This document shows positions 1 to 8,312 of a stretch of DNA of 64,000 nucleotides, piece after piece. Position 1 is the stretch's first letter. Every line of letters starts with the position of its first letter. Under the pieces are notes generated by a model. That model saw nothing but the letters and a program-made list of their open reading frames with translations. It was not told where the DNA came from and did no database searches. The translations under genes were made by a program, and so were the position numbers. Source of the stretch: Planotetraspora kaengkrachanensis (GTDB lineage Bacteria; Actinomycetota; Actinomycetes; Streptosporangiales; Streptosporangiaceae). The stretch is taken from contig NZ_BONV01000030.1 of assembly GCF_016862895.1 (NCBI RefSeq), positions 1 to 64,000 of the forward strand, written 5' to 3'.

Positions 1-8
1 TTGTTTCA

Positions 9-93
9 GGCGCGTGTTCCTGGCGCGTGTTTCTGGCGCGTGTTCCTGGCGCGTGTTTCTGGCGCGTGTTCCTGGCGCGTGTTTCTGGCGCGG
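9..93. repeat. 13-bp tandem repeat, about 6.5 copies
   Basis: Units GGCGCGTGTTCCT and GGCGCGTGTTTCT alternate strictly, giving a 26-bp dimer period, six full units from 9 to 86 and a half unit after that. The array sits just downstream of the perM-like gene, in the spacer towards the gene lying left of the window (purN by synteny, inferred). A reading frame crosses it but gives only a monotonous FxARVSGAC-like peptide, so I treat it as non-coding. The copy number is probably variable. Confidence 0.9.
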
Positions 94-129
94 CCGCCGG
101 CGCGGGGTGCCGTTGGACGGCCGGCGCCG

Positions 130-1764
130 TCACTCGTCGCGATCCCAGGCGTACGGGTCGACGTAGATGACGTGCCCGCCACGATCGTCCGACTCGTCAA
201 CGATGTCCTTGCGCGGAGGGCGCGGTTCGTCGCGGCGGGGGGGCTGGGGCTCCGATCCCCCCGTTCGGGTCGTCCCTGCCGCGATCCCGCCGAACGTCTC
301 CGCGTGTTCGTCGGTCCAGTCGTCCTTGATCACCGGAATCGGCTGGGTGTCGGCCTCGGTGGCATCGAGCCAGTGGCCGGGCAGGACGCGCGGATTCCGG
401 TCGGCCAGCCGTACTTTGCTCGCCGCCTTGGCGATGACCGCGCCCGCCTTGCGGACGGGCTCGGGCGGGGTGGCGGGCCTGCGGGAGATCAACCACCAGT
501 TGGCGATCCCGGCGGAGATGCCGGCCGCCACGCCGACCTCCAGCGTGACCGACAGCGCCACCTCCCATGGCGACGGCCCGACGGCGGACAACCGGGCGCC
601 GCCGAGGGGACCGCCGGACAGAACGGCGAGCAGCCCGGCCATGGCCCCGGTGCTCAGCCCGCAGACGAACCCCCACAGTGGCGCCACCTCGATCGTCGGC
701 GTCGGCGCGACGCGCGCCATCACGACCCCCGCGACCGCCCCCGCGGCGAACGGCACCGCGATGACCGCCATCACCCAGGCCGGTGACGGGCCCGGCGCGG
801 GAAGGGCGCCCAGCAGCGGCAGCGAGGGCACGGCGCCGAGCTTGACCCCCGTCGGCGCGACCAGGGTCCCCGTGCCGATGGCGAACCCCGGCCCGGAGAT
901 GTACGCCATCCCCCAGACGACGGCGTTGAACAGGTAGAGGCCCTCGACGAGGAGGAGCAGCAGCCCGCCCACGAAACCCGGGGCGAGGACCCCGGACAGC
1001 TCGTGGATCTGCTGGAAGTTCACCGCGATGGCGCCCAGTACGAGCAGGGCCCCCGCGGCGAGGAGGATCAACACCGCGACGACGGTGGCTGCGACGATCG
1101 ACCGAGGGCGCTCGGGAAGCAGGCGCAACATGGACTTCCACGGCCCGATGGTGCGGGCGGTGGCCAACGACCCCGCGACGAAGGCCAGCACGACATGGCT
1201 GACCAGCGCCTCACCCAGGAACGGCTGCGTCACCTGGTTGCGCGCGACGAGTGCGATCATGCCAGCGAGCAGCGAGTACGGCGCGGCGAGCGAGATCCCG
1301 GCCTGCGCGATCAGCACGAGCTGCGCCCGGCGCCGGGCGTTCTCGACGTCGCGCGGCGTGCCCTTAGGCAGCCGGGCCGGCATGCGCAGCCGCAGGTCGG
1401 CGTCGCGGGCCATCCACAGACCCGCCCGGTAGAGCAGTATCCCCGGGAGGATCATCAGGCCCAGCGGCAGAAGGCCGACCCTGCCTCCGGGGATGGCGAA
1501 GCCCGCGTGGTGGGCGGCGAGCCAGAGTTGGCATGCCGTACGGAAGACCCCGGGTAGCCCGTCACCGAACGCGCTGAGCGGCGCGGCGATCCAGCCGACG
1601 AGCGTGAGGGTGGTGAGGACGGCAAGGCCGGCCCCGAGCGTCCAGACGGCGGCGAGCATGCCGGAGACGGGTAGGGGACGCCGGGTCTCCTCGTCGTCGC
1701 TTTGGGGCCCACGGCCGAGGACGGCACGGGGGGCGGTCCGAAGTTGGTCGAGAAACGCCGTCAC
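130..1764 (-). CDS. perM: PerM-type cell division membrane protein (DUF6350 family)
   Basis: Predicted polytopic membrane protein of about 544 residues. The first 420 or so residues hold roughly ten hydrophobic segments rich in Ala, Leu, Val and Gly. They are followed by a hydrophilic, charged tail ending in an acidic/aromatic stretch (YVDPYAWDRDE). Family knowledge: PerM (Rv0955) of M. tuberculosis lies between sucD and purN and supports FtsB stability and division under stress; the DUF6350 proteins of actinomycetes sit at the same place. The call rests mainly on this synteny plus the membrane topology. I chose GTG at 1764, preceded by GGGAG, because the frame upstream runs into the repeat array and is not protein-like. 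The gene is on the same strand as sucCD but separated from it by about 570 bp, so it is probably transcribed separately. Confidence 0.75.
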   Translation of the reverse strand: MTAFLDQLRTAPRAVLGRGPQSDDEETRRPLPVSGMLAAVWTLGAGLAVLTTLTLVGWIAAPLSAFGDGLPGVFRTACQLWLAAHHAGFAIPGGRVGLLPLGLMILPGILLYRAGLWMARDADLRLRMPARLPKGTPRDVENARRRAQLVLIAQAGISLAAPYSLLAGMIALVARNQVTQPFLGEALVSHVVLAFVAGSLATARTIGPWKSMLRLLPERPRSIVAATVVAVLILLAAGALLVLGAIAVNFQQIHELSGVLAPGFVGGLLLLLVEGLYLFNAVVWGMAYISGPGFAIGTGTLVAPTGVKLGAVPSLPLLGALPAPGPSPAWVMAVIAVPFAAGAVAGVVMARVAPTPTIEVAPLWGFVCGLSTGAMAGLLAVLSGGPLGGARLSAVGPSPWEVALSVTLEVGVAAGISAGIANWWLISRRPATPPEPVRKAGAVIAKAASKVRLADRNPRVLPGHWLDATEADTQPIPVIKDDWTDEHAETFGGIAAGTTRTGGSEPQPPRRDEPRPPRKDIVDESDDRGGHVIYVDPYAWDRDE

Positions 1765-1824
1765 GCTATCCCATGCTCCCAGCCCGCCCCCACATTTCCC
1801 CGCCGCCACGCCGAGGCCGCGAGC

Positions 1825-2322
1825 GTGATCCCGCACGGATTCGCGGGCACGGCGACCCCTTGGTGTGATCATGCACAGACTCGGGATCATCCCTCATGAC
1901 CCGCTCAACCCCCGCGCGTGATCATGCACAGGTTCCCGGAAACACGTTCCGACCTGCCCAGCCCTTGCGCGTGATCATGCACAGGTTCGCGGAAACGCAC
2001 TCTGACCTGCCCGTTCACGATTCGTGATCATGCACGGATTCGCGGGCAGCTCCTTGAGCTGGGCCGAATACGTTCGTGACCATGCACCCCGATAGGAGAT
2101 GCATGGTCACGAATGACGGAACCGCAGCCCAGACCTCCTACCGCCGACTGCATGCATGATCACGAAACGGATCAGCGCAGGTAAGTCGGCGCGATCTCGA
2201 ACCCGCGCATGATCACGCACAGAGAGGGGGCCGGTCAGATGGCACGGCGCCGAATCTGTGCATGATCACGCGCGAGGTTGGGGCTGGTCAGATGGCCCGA
2301 TCACGAACTTGTGCATGATCAC
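1825..2322. repeat. 53-bp-period inverted array of the GTGATCATGCAC motif
   Basis: The 12-mer GTGATCATGCAC (or one change from it) begins at 1865, 1918, 1971, 2024 and 2076. Its reverse complement, GTGCATGATCAC or a close variant, begins at 2099, 2152, 2205, 2258 and 2311. Steps are 53,53,53,52 and then 53,53,53,53, and the halves mirror each other around about 2093 with an 11-bp centre. A degenerate sixth left copy (GTGATCCCGCAC) starts at 1825, 40 bp before the first. Flanking bases are partly conserved: AGRTTC follows the core, and a CTGACC-like block lies about 30 bp further on. Unit-to-unit identity falls towards the centre. The array fills the sucD-perM spacer and encodes nothing recognisable. 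A smaller relative lies at 39669-39912. Confidence 0.95.
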
Positions 2323-2338
2323 GGCCAAAGGGTGGGGG

Positions 2339-3214
2339 TCAGCGGGACTGCATGACCTCGCGCATGAGGCGGGCGGTCTCGCTGGGGGTCTTGCCGACGC
2401 GGACGCCGACCTTCTCCAGGGCTTCCTTCTTGGCCTGGGCCGTACCGGCCGAGCCGGACACGATCGCGCCCGCGTGGCCCATGGTCTTGCCCTCCGGAGC
2501 GGTGAACCCCGCCACGTAGGCCACGACCGGCTTGGTCACGTGCTGCTCGATGTAGGCCGCCGCCCGCTCCTCGGCGTCGCCGCCGATCTCACCGATCATC
2601 ACGATCGCGTCGGTACCCGGATCGTCCTGGAAGGCCTGCAACGCGTCGATGTGCGTCGTCCCGATGACCGGGTCGCCGCCGATGCCCACCGCCGTCGAGA
2701 AGCCGATGTCCCGCAGCTCGTACATGAGCTGGTAGGTCAGCGTCCCCGACTTGGACACCAGGCCGATACGACCGGGCGTGGTGATGTCCGCGGGGATGAT
2801 GCCCGCGTTCGAGGCGCCGGGAGACGCGATGCCGGGGCAGTTCGGCCCGATGATGCGGGTCTTGTTGCCCTTGGCCACGGCGTAGGCCCAGAACTCGGTG
2901 GTGTCGTGGACGGGAACGCCCTCGGTGATCACCACGCAGAGCGGGATCTCGGCGTCGATCGCCTCCTTGACCGCGTCCTTGGTGAAGGCCGGCGGCACGA
3001 AGACGACCGACACGTCGGCGCCGGTCGAGGAGATGGCCTCGGCGACCGTGCCGAAGACGGGCAGGCCCTCGTGGACGGTGCCGGCCTTGCGGGCGTTGAC
3101 GCCGCCCACGACCTTGGCGCCCGAGGCGAGCATGCGGCGGGTGTGCTTGGTGCCCTCGCCCCCGGTCATGCCCTGAACAATGATCTTGCTGTCGGCAGTC
3201 AGCCAGATAGCCAT
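2339..3214 (-). CDS. sucD: Succinyl-CoA ligase [ADP/GDP-forming], alpha subunit
   Basis: Catalyses, with SucC, the reversible conversion of succinyl-CoA to succinate with substrate-level phosphorylation in the TCA cycle; cytosolic. The 291 residues match the usual family length. An N-terminal CoA-binding Rossmann region begins at about residue 5 ([19 protein letters not shown]), GPNCPGI is in the middle, and the phosphohistidine loop [13 protein letters not shown] places the catalytic histidine at 247, next to the E. coli position. The start ATG overlaps the sucC stop in a TAATG arrangement, so the two are translationally coupled. The long inverted repeat array follows the stop codon within about 20 bp. 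Confidence 0.97.
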   Translation of the reverse strand: MAIWLTADSKIIVQGMTGGEGTKHTRRMLASGAKVVGGVNARKAGTVHEGLPVFGTVAEAISSTGADVSVVFVPPAFTKDAVKEAIDAEIPLCVVITEGVPVHDTTEFWAYAVAKGNKTRIIGPNCPGIASPGASNAGIIPADITTPGRIGLVSKSGTLTYQLMYELRDIGFSTAVGIGGDPVIGTTHIDALQAFQDDPGTDAIVMIGEIGGDAEERAAAYIEQHVTKPVVAYVAGFTAPEGKTMGHAGAIVSGSAGTAQAKKEALEKVGVRVGKTPSETARLMREVMQSR

Positions 3215-4395
3215 TACGCACCTACCGCGGCGAGCTCGGCGGCACGCTGGGCCGCATCGTCCATCGTGTCCACCAGCTCGACGCCGGGCAGGCCCGCGTC
3301 GGCCAGAATCTGCCGCCCGAGAGCGGCGTTGTTGCCGTCCAGCCGCACGACCAGCGGGCGGGTCACGGACTCGCCACGGCCCTCGAGCAGCTGGAAGGCC
3401 GAGACGATGCCGTTGGCGACGGCGTCGCAGGCGGTGATGCCGCCGAAGACGTTGACGAAGACCGACCTGACCGAGGGGTCGGACAGGATGATCTCCAGGC
3501 CGTTGGCCATGACCTCGGCCGAGGCGCCGCCGCCGATGTCGAGGAAGTTGGCGGGCTTGGGCTGCCCCGCGTAGGCCTCGCCGGCGTACGCCACGACGTC
3601 GAGCGTGGACATGACCAGGCCGGCTCCGTTGCCGATGATCCCGACCGAGCCGTCGAGCTTGACGTAGTTGAGGTGCTTCTCCTTGGCCTTCGCCTCGAGC
3701 GGGTCCTCGGCGGCCTTGTCGACGTAGGCCACGTGCTCGGTCTGGCGGAAGTTCGCGTTCTCGTCCAGGGTGACCTTGCCGTCGAGGGCCTTCACCTGGC
3801 CGTCGGCCGAAAGGATCATCGGGTTGACCTCGACGAGCGAGGCGTCCTCGTCGACGAACACGGCCCAGAGCTTCTCGATGAGCTCGGCGGCGCCGTCAAG
3901 CGACTGCGGCGGCAGGCCGCCGGCCTCGGCGATCCGGCGGGCGGTGGCGCGGTCGACGCCCTCGAGGGAGCTCACCGGCACCTTGGCGACCTTCTCGGGC
4001 GCGGTGTGGGCGACTTCCTCGATGTCCATTCCGCCGGACGCGGAGCAGATCGCCAGGAACGTCCGGTTCGCCCGGTCGAGCAGGAAGGAGAAGTAGTACT
4101 CCTCCGCGATCTGGCTGGCCTCCTCGATCAGGACCTTGTGAACCGTGTGGCCCTTGATGTCCATTCCGAGGATCTGCGTCGCCTTCTGGTACGCGTCTTC
4201 CGCGTCGTCGGCGACCTTGACGCCGCCCGCCTTGCCGCGCCCGCCGGTCTTGACCTGGGCCTTCACGACGACCTTGCCGGTCAGCTGCTCGGCGGCCGCG
4301 CGCGCCTCCTCCGCGGTGTGCGCGACGACGCCGCGCGGCACCGGGATGCCGTACTCCGCGAAGAGCTCCTTCGCCTGATGTTCGAACAGGTCCAC
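3214..4395 (-). CDS. sucC: Succinyl-CoA ligase [ADP-forming], beta subunit
   Basis: Nucleotide-binding partner of SucD in the TCA cycle. At 393 residues it has the normal length. An ATP-grasp N-terminus ([20 protein letters not shown], then [18 protein letters not shown]) is followed by the metal-binding region [13 protein letters not shown] and the C-terminal ligase part with [13 protein letters not shown] and [10 protein letters not shown], all typical of SucC. The start is a GTG at 4395 with AGGGACGGA a few bases upstream. It is the first gene of the sucCD operon. The 158 bp before it must hold the promoter, but I could not pick convincing -35/-10 boxes. Confidence 0.97.
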   Translation of the reverse strand: MDLFEHQAKELFAEYGIPVPRGVVAHTAEEARAAAEQLTGKVVVKAQVKTGGRGKAGGVKVADDAEDAYQKATQILGMDIKGHTVHKVLIEEASQIAEEYYFSFLLDRANRTFLAICSASGGMDIEEVAHTAPEKVAKVPVSSLEGVDRATARRIAEAGGLPPQSLDGAAELIEKLWAVFVDEDASLVEVNPMILSADGQVKALDGKVTLDENANFRQTEHVAYVDKAAEDPLEAKAKEKHLNYVKLDGSVGIIGNGAGLVMSTLDVVAYAGEAYAGQPKPANFLDIGGGASAEVMANGLEIILSDPSVRSVFVNVFGGITACDAVANGIVSAFQLLEGRGESVTRPLVVRLDGNNAALGRQILADAGLPGVELVDTMDDAAQRAAELAAVGA

Positions 4396-4553
4396 GAGGG
4401 TCCGTCCCTTTTGATGTCGAGGCCAGGCGCCGTCGCTGCCGCCCGGCGATTCCGCCCATGAAGCCTAGCCTTAGCCGGGACCGCGCCACATCATCGGGTC
4501 CTTGTCGCACCTTGCCCCGGACATGGAAATACGGCAGTCTTGGGCAAAATATC

Positions 4554-4955
4554 TCAAACCGATGTAGGCACCGCTGTACGGACCCAGTCGACGATTTCCT
4601 GGGTCGTGGCCCCGGGTGTGAAGATCTTCGCCACTCCCATCTTGTGCAACTCGGGAATGTCGGCCTCGGGGATGATGCCGCCGCCGAACACCACGATGTC
4701 CTCCGCGCCCTTCTCCCGCAGGATCTCGATGAGCCGCGCGAACAGCGTCATGTGCGCGCCGGACAGGATCGACAGGCCGATGGCCGCCGCGTCCTCCTGG
4801 ATCGCCGCCTGCACGATCTGCTCCGGGGTCTGGTGGAGCCCGGTGTAGACGACCTCCATGCCGGCGTCGCGAAGCGCCCTCGCCACGAGCTTGACCCCGC
4901 GGTCGTGCCCGTCGAGCCCCGGCTTGGCGACGACGACGCGGATCCTGGCTTCCAT
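4554..4955 (-). CDS. Stand-alone cobalamin-binding protein (methylmalonyl-CoA mutase C-terminal domain-like)
   Basis: A 133-residue protein consisting only of a B12-binding domain. The hallmark DGHDRG (DxHxxG, the lower-axial His ligand) is near residue 15, SILSGAH lies in the middle and [11 protein letters not shown] towards the end: the DxHxxG/SxL/GG set of base-off, His-on corrinoid domains. No catalytic mutase barrel is encoded nearby, so it should be a small subunit of a B12-dependent mutase, a B12 carrier or a B12-based regulator. In several actinomycetes such a small subunit partners a separate methylmalonyl-CoA or isobutyryl-CoA mutase large subunit. I chose ATG 4955 because GGGAGG lies six bases upstream. 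Confidence 0.88.
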   Translation of the reverse strand: MEARIRVVVAKPGLDGHDRGVKLVARALRDAGMEVVYTGLHQTPEQIVQAAIQEDAAAIGLSILSGAHMTLFARLIEILREKGAEDIVVFGGGIIPEADIPELHKMGVAKIFTPGATTQEIVDWVRTAVPTSV

Positions 4956-5072
4956 GCAGACCTCCCGAGTGATGCCCGCCAAGCTACGGCGCTGAAGGGC
5001 GCGGATCGCGCGCCCGGCCGTACCCGAGGCTACGTCGCCTCGATAGCGTGCCCGCTGCCCGAAGCGTAATCA

Positions 5073-5091
5073 CCCGGCGGCCACCGCCGGG
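5073..5091 (-). terminator. Hairpin downstream of pcrA
   Basis: Perfect 8-bp stem CCCGGCGG / CCGCCGGG with a three-base loop, about 40 bp past the pcrA stop codon and before the next same-strand gene. There is no clear U-tract, which is common for high-GC actinobacterial terminators. Confidence 0.55.
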
Positions 5092-5130
5092 AGCCCCGGC
5101 GCCGGATCGCCGCGCGGCGGTCCGCTTCGC

Positions 5131-7377
5131 TCAGAGTTTCTCGACGTTGGCGTAGGCCAGCAGCAGGGTCTTCTCCCCCGAGGCGCCGAAGTCGATCTTC
5201 ACTCGGGTCTTCTCCGCGCTGCCGTCGACGGCGACCACCGTGCCGAGGCCGAACGAGTCGTGGGTGACCCGGTCCCCCGGCGAGAGATTCGGGATCTCCT
5301 TGCCGCCCGCCTTCCTCGCGGCGGGAGCCGTACGAGCGGGGGTGCGGGAGGTCGCGGCCGACCAGGCGTTCTTGCCCGGGTCTCCGCGCCAGTCGACGAG
5401 GTCGCCCGGCACCTCGGACAGGAACCGGGACGCGGGGTTGAACGAGGGGGCTCCCCAGGAGGTCCGCACGGCCGCCCGGGAGAGGTAGAGCCGATGCTCG
5501 GCCCGCGTGATGCCCACGTAGGCGAGGCGGCGCTCCTCCTCCAGCTCCTTCGGGTCGCTGAGTGAGCGCATGTGCGGGAAGACGCCGTCCTCCAGCGCGG
5601 TGAGGAACACCACGGGGAACTCCAGGCCCTTGGCCGTGTGCAGGGTCATCAGCGTGACGACCCCGCCGTGGTCCTCCCCCTCGGGGATCTGGTCGGCGTC
5701 GGCGACGAGCGAGACCTGCTCGAGGAAGTCGACCAGTGTGCCCTCCGGGTTGGCCTCCTCGAACTCGGCCGCCACCGAGATCAGCTCGTTGAGGTTCTCC
5801 AGACGGCTCTCGTCCTGCGGATCGCCGGAGGTCTCCAGCTCGGTGCGGTAGCCGGTGCCGTTCAGCACCTCCTCCGCCAGGTCGGACAGCGGCAGTTCCT
5901 TGGCACGCAGGTCGTCGAGCAGCGCGGTGAACTCCCTGATCGCGTTGAGCGACCGGGTGGCCAGGCCGGGGGCCTCGTCCGCCCGGCGCAGCCCCTCCCA
6001 GAAGCCGATCCGCTCGCGGCCGGCGAACGCCTCGATCATCGCCTCCGCCCGGTCGCCGATGCCGCGCTTGGGCACGTTGAGGATGCGCCGCAGGGAGACC
6101 GTGTCGCTCGGGTTGGCCAGGACCCGCAGGTACGCCAGGAGATCCTTGACCTCCTTGCGCTCGTAGAACCGCACCCCGCCCACAACCTTGTACGGCAGGC
6201 CGGTGCGGATGAAGATCTCTTCGAAGACGCGGGAGGCCGCGTTGGTCCGGTAGAAGACCGCGACCTGGCCGGGGGTGACCCCCTCGTCGTCGGCGAGCCG
6301 GTCGACCTCCTGGGCGACGAACATGGCCTCGTCGTGCTCGTTGTCCGCCACGTAGGCGACGATCTTCGGCCCGGCGCCCTGCTCGGACCAGAGGTTCTTG
6401 GGCTTGCGGCTCTCGTTCCTGGAGATGACGGCGTTCGCCGCGTTCAGGATCGTCTGCGTGGAGCGGTAGTTCTGCTCGAGCAGGATCGTCCGCGCGTCGG
6501 GATAGTCGCGCTCGAACTCCAGGATGTTGCGGATCGACGCCCCGCGGAAGGCGTAGATCGACTGGTCGGCGTCGCCGACCACGACCAGCTCCGCGGGCTC
6601 GGTGCCCCCCCTGACCACGTCGCCGTCCGCCGTCCGGACCTCGGGACGGCCTACCAGCTCGCGGATCAGCACGTACTGCGCGTGGTTGGTGTCCTGGTAC
6701 TCGTCGACCATCACGTGCCGGAACCGCATCCGGTAGTGCTCGGCGACCTCGGGGAAGAGCTGGAACAGGGTGACTGTGAGCATGATGAGGTCGTCGAAGT
6801 CCATCGCGCCGGCCTCGGTGAGCCGCTGCTGATAGGTCTTGTACGCCTCGGCGAGCGTGCGCTCCAGGTGGGTCTGGGCGCGCTCGGCGGCCGTCTCGTA
6901 GTCGATCAGTTCGTTCTTGAAGTTGCTCACCTGGGCCGAGAACGACCGCGGCGGGTAGCGCTTGGGATCGAGGTCGAGCTCGCGGCACACCAGCGCCATG
7001 AGCCGCTGCGAGTCGGCCTGGTCGTAGATCGAGAAGCTGCCGGTGAAGCCCAGCCGCTTGGCCTCCCTGCGCAGGATGCGCACACAGGCGCTGTGGAACG
7101 TCATCACCCACATCGCCTTGGAGCGGGGGCCGATGAGCCGGTCGACCCGCTCCTTCATCTCGCGCGCGGCCTTGTTGGTGAAGGTGATCGCGAGGATCTC
7201 GGACGGCTGGACGTTCCGCTCGGCCAGGAGGTAGGCGATCCGGTGGGTGAGCACCCGTGTCTTGCCGGAGCCTGCCCCCGCCACGATCAGCAGGGGACTG
7301 CCCTGGTGGACGACGGCCTCCCGCTGCTGCGGGTTCAGGCCGTCGAGCAATGGGTGGGTGGCGGTTCCGGTGGACAC
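5131..7377 (-). CDS. pcrA: ATP-dependent DNA helicase PcrA/UvrD1 (SF1A)
   Basis: 3'-5' helicase of nucleotide excision repair and replication-fork maintenance. It has 748 residues, the normal length. Walker A GAGSGKT at 34-40, motif Ia TFTNKAAREMKERV, motif II DEYQDTN (about 235), motif III VVGDADQSIYAFRGA, motif IV LEQNYRS, motif V/VI TLHTAKGLEFPVVF and AYVGITRAEHRLYLS are all present. The C-terminus (PGDRVTHDSFGLGTVVAVDG) is the Tudor-like RNA-polymerase-binding segment of PcrA. Position next to sucC matches uvrD1 in mycobacteria. An insertion of about ten residues around RTADGDVVRGGTEP lies between motifs II and III. A hairpin follows the stop. Confidence 0.97.
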   Translation of the reverse strand: MSTGTATHPLLDGLNPQQREAVVHQGSPLLIVAGAGSGKTRVLTHRIAYLLAERNVQPSEILAITFTNKAAREMKERVDRLIGPRSKAMWVMTFHSACVRILRREAKRLGFTGSFSIYDQADSQRLMALVCRELDLDPKRYPPRSFSAQVSNFKNELIDYETAAERAQTHLERTLAEAYKTYQQRLTEAGAMDFDDLIMLTVTLFQLFPEVAEHYRMRFRHVMVDEYQDTNHAQYVLIRELVGRPEVRTADGDVVRGGTEPAELVVVGDADQSIYAFRGASIRNILEFERDYPDARTILLEQNYRSTQTILNAANAVISRNESRKPKNLWSEQGAGPKIVAYVADNEHDEAMFVAQEVDRLADDEGVTPGQVAVFYRTNAASRVFEEIFIRTGLPYKVVGGVRFYERKEVKDLLAYLRVLANPSDTVSLRRILNVPKRGIGDRAEAMIEAFAGRERIGFWEGLRRADEAPGLATRSLNAIREFTALLDDLRAKELPLSDLAEEVLNGTGYRTELETSGDPQDESRLENLNELISVAAEFEEANPEGTLVDFLEQVSLVADADQIPEGEDHGGVVTLMTLHTAKGLEFPVVFLTALEDGVFPHMRSLSDPKELEEERRLAYVGITRAEHRLYLSRAAVRTSWGAPSFNPASRFLSEVPGDLVDWRGDPGKNAWSAATSRTPARTAPAARKAGGKEIPNLSPGDRVTHDSFGLGTVVAVDGSAEKTRVKIDFGASGEKTLLLAYANVEKL

Positions 7378-7472
7378 CTCCTAAGGGTATTGCCGTCCAC
7401 CGACATCCGGTGCCCCGCCGTGCATACCGCCCCCTCTAAGGTGAGTTGCCGGAAACGAGGAGGCCGTGGAAC

Positions 7473-8192
7473 ATGCTCGACGAAGCTGAGATCAAGAACG
7501 TTCTCGTGGTGACCGCTCACCCCGACGACATCGACTTCGGCGGCGCTGGAACGGTGGCGAAACTCGTCGACGCGGGAGCCGAGGTGGTGTACTGCCTGGT
7601 CACCGATGGCGACGCCGGCGGCTTCGACAGGCAGGTCGACAACGGCGGGATGGCGGTCGCACGCAGGGCCGAGCAGACGGCCGCCGCCGACCGCGTCGGG
7701 GTCGAGGACATCCGTTTCCTCGGGTACCCGGACGGAATGGTCGAGCAGTCGCTCGGCCTCCGCTGCGACATCACGCGAGTGATCAGGCAGGTTCGGCCGG
7801 ATCTCGTGATCACTTCCACGCCTGAGCGCAACTACGCCCGCCTCGGGCCGAGCCACCCGGACCACCGGGCCGTCGGCGGCGCCACGCTCGACGCGGTCTA
7901 CCCGGACGCCCGCAACCCCTACGCCTTCCCCGAGCTGCTCGCGGACGAGGGCCTTGACGCCTGGACCGTCCGCGAGGTCTGGCTGATGGGCACGCCCACC
8001 CCCAACCGCTACGTCGACGTCACCGCCACGGTGGACCGCAAGATCGCGGCACTGCGGGCCCACGAGAGCCAGACCGGCCACATGCAGGATCTGGACGGCT
8101 TCGTCCGGGGCTGGCTCGCCGCGAACGCCGCGACGGCCGGCCTCCCCGAAGGCGCGTTCGCCGAGGCGTTCCAGGCCGTCGTCACCGACTGA
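7473..8192 (+). CDS. PIG-L family N-acetylglucosaminyl deacetylase-like hydrolase
   Basis: Zinc-dependent amidase of the LmbE/PIG-L family, 239 residues. AHPDD at 15-19 supplies Asp/His metal ligands and the general base, and SHPDHRAVG supplies the third ligand. Members include MshB (mycothiol), GlcNAc-PI deacetylases and BshB. The exact substrate cannot be read from the sequence. It is not obviously MshB, since the neighbours are unrelated to mycothiol. The start is taken as ATG 7473 with AGGAGG nine bases upstream; a TTG 27 bases earlier is less likely. The gene is divergent from pcrA, and its stop codon lies inside the first copy of a 31-bp tandem repeat. Confidence 0.9.
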   Translation: MLDEAEIKNVLVVTAHPDDIDFGGAGTVAKLVDAGAEVVYCLVTDGDAGGFDRQVDNGGMAVARRAEQTAAADRVGVEDIRFLGYPDGMVEQSLGLRCDITRVIRQVRPDLVITSTPERNYARLGPSHPDHRAVGGATLDAVYPDARNPYAFPELLADEGLDAWTVREVWLMGTPTPNRYVDVTATVDRKIAALRAHESQTGHMQDLDGFVRGWLAANAATAGLPEGAFAEAFQAVVTD

Positions 8193-8304
8193 CCTTCCGC
8201 CCCCGGCAGGAACCGACCCACCGTCCGCCCTCGCGGGCAGGAACCGACTGACCGTCCGCCCCCGCGGGCAGGAACCGACTGACCGTCCGCCCCCGCGGGC
8301 AGGA
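8184..8304. repeat. 31-bp tandem repeat, four copies (first is 28 bp)
   Basis: Copies start with ACCGAC at 8184, 8212, 8243 and 8274, and each ends in GCGGGCAGGA or similar. The last two are identical over 31 bp. The first copy contains the 3' end and stop codon of the PIG-L gene, and the last abuts the ribosome-binding region of the permease gene. Each unit includes a short self-complementary stretch (GCCCCCGCGGGC). This looks like slippage or duplication of the gene end; a terminator-like role is possible but unproven. Confidence 0.9.
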
Positions 8305-8312
8305 TCGGTCAG

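Noticed and set aside
1-129. Coding frame through the 13-bp repeats
   Set aside because: The product would be a simple repeat of FLARVSGACSWRV type, with no start context.
1825-2322. CRISPR array
   Set aside because: The conserved core is only 12 bp, the units flip orientation in the middle, the intervening sequence is itself partly conserved, and no cas genes are present.
2258-3574. Long plus-strand reading frame opposite sucD and sucC
   Set aside because: It is the antisense shadow of two unmistakable genes, and its product is a His/Arg/Gly-rich sequence typical of high-GC shadow frames.
5572-7512. 646-codon plus-strand frame opposite pcrA
   Set aside because: Fully antisense to the helicase gene, with no family features; third-position GC explains the lack of stops.
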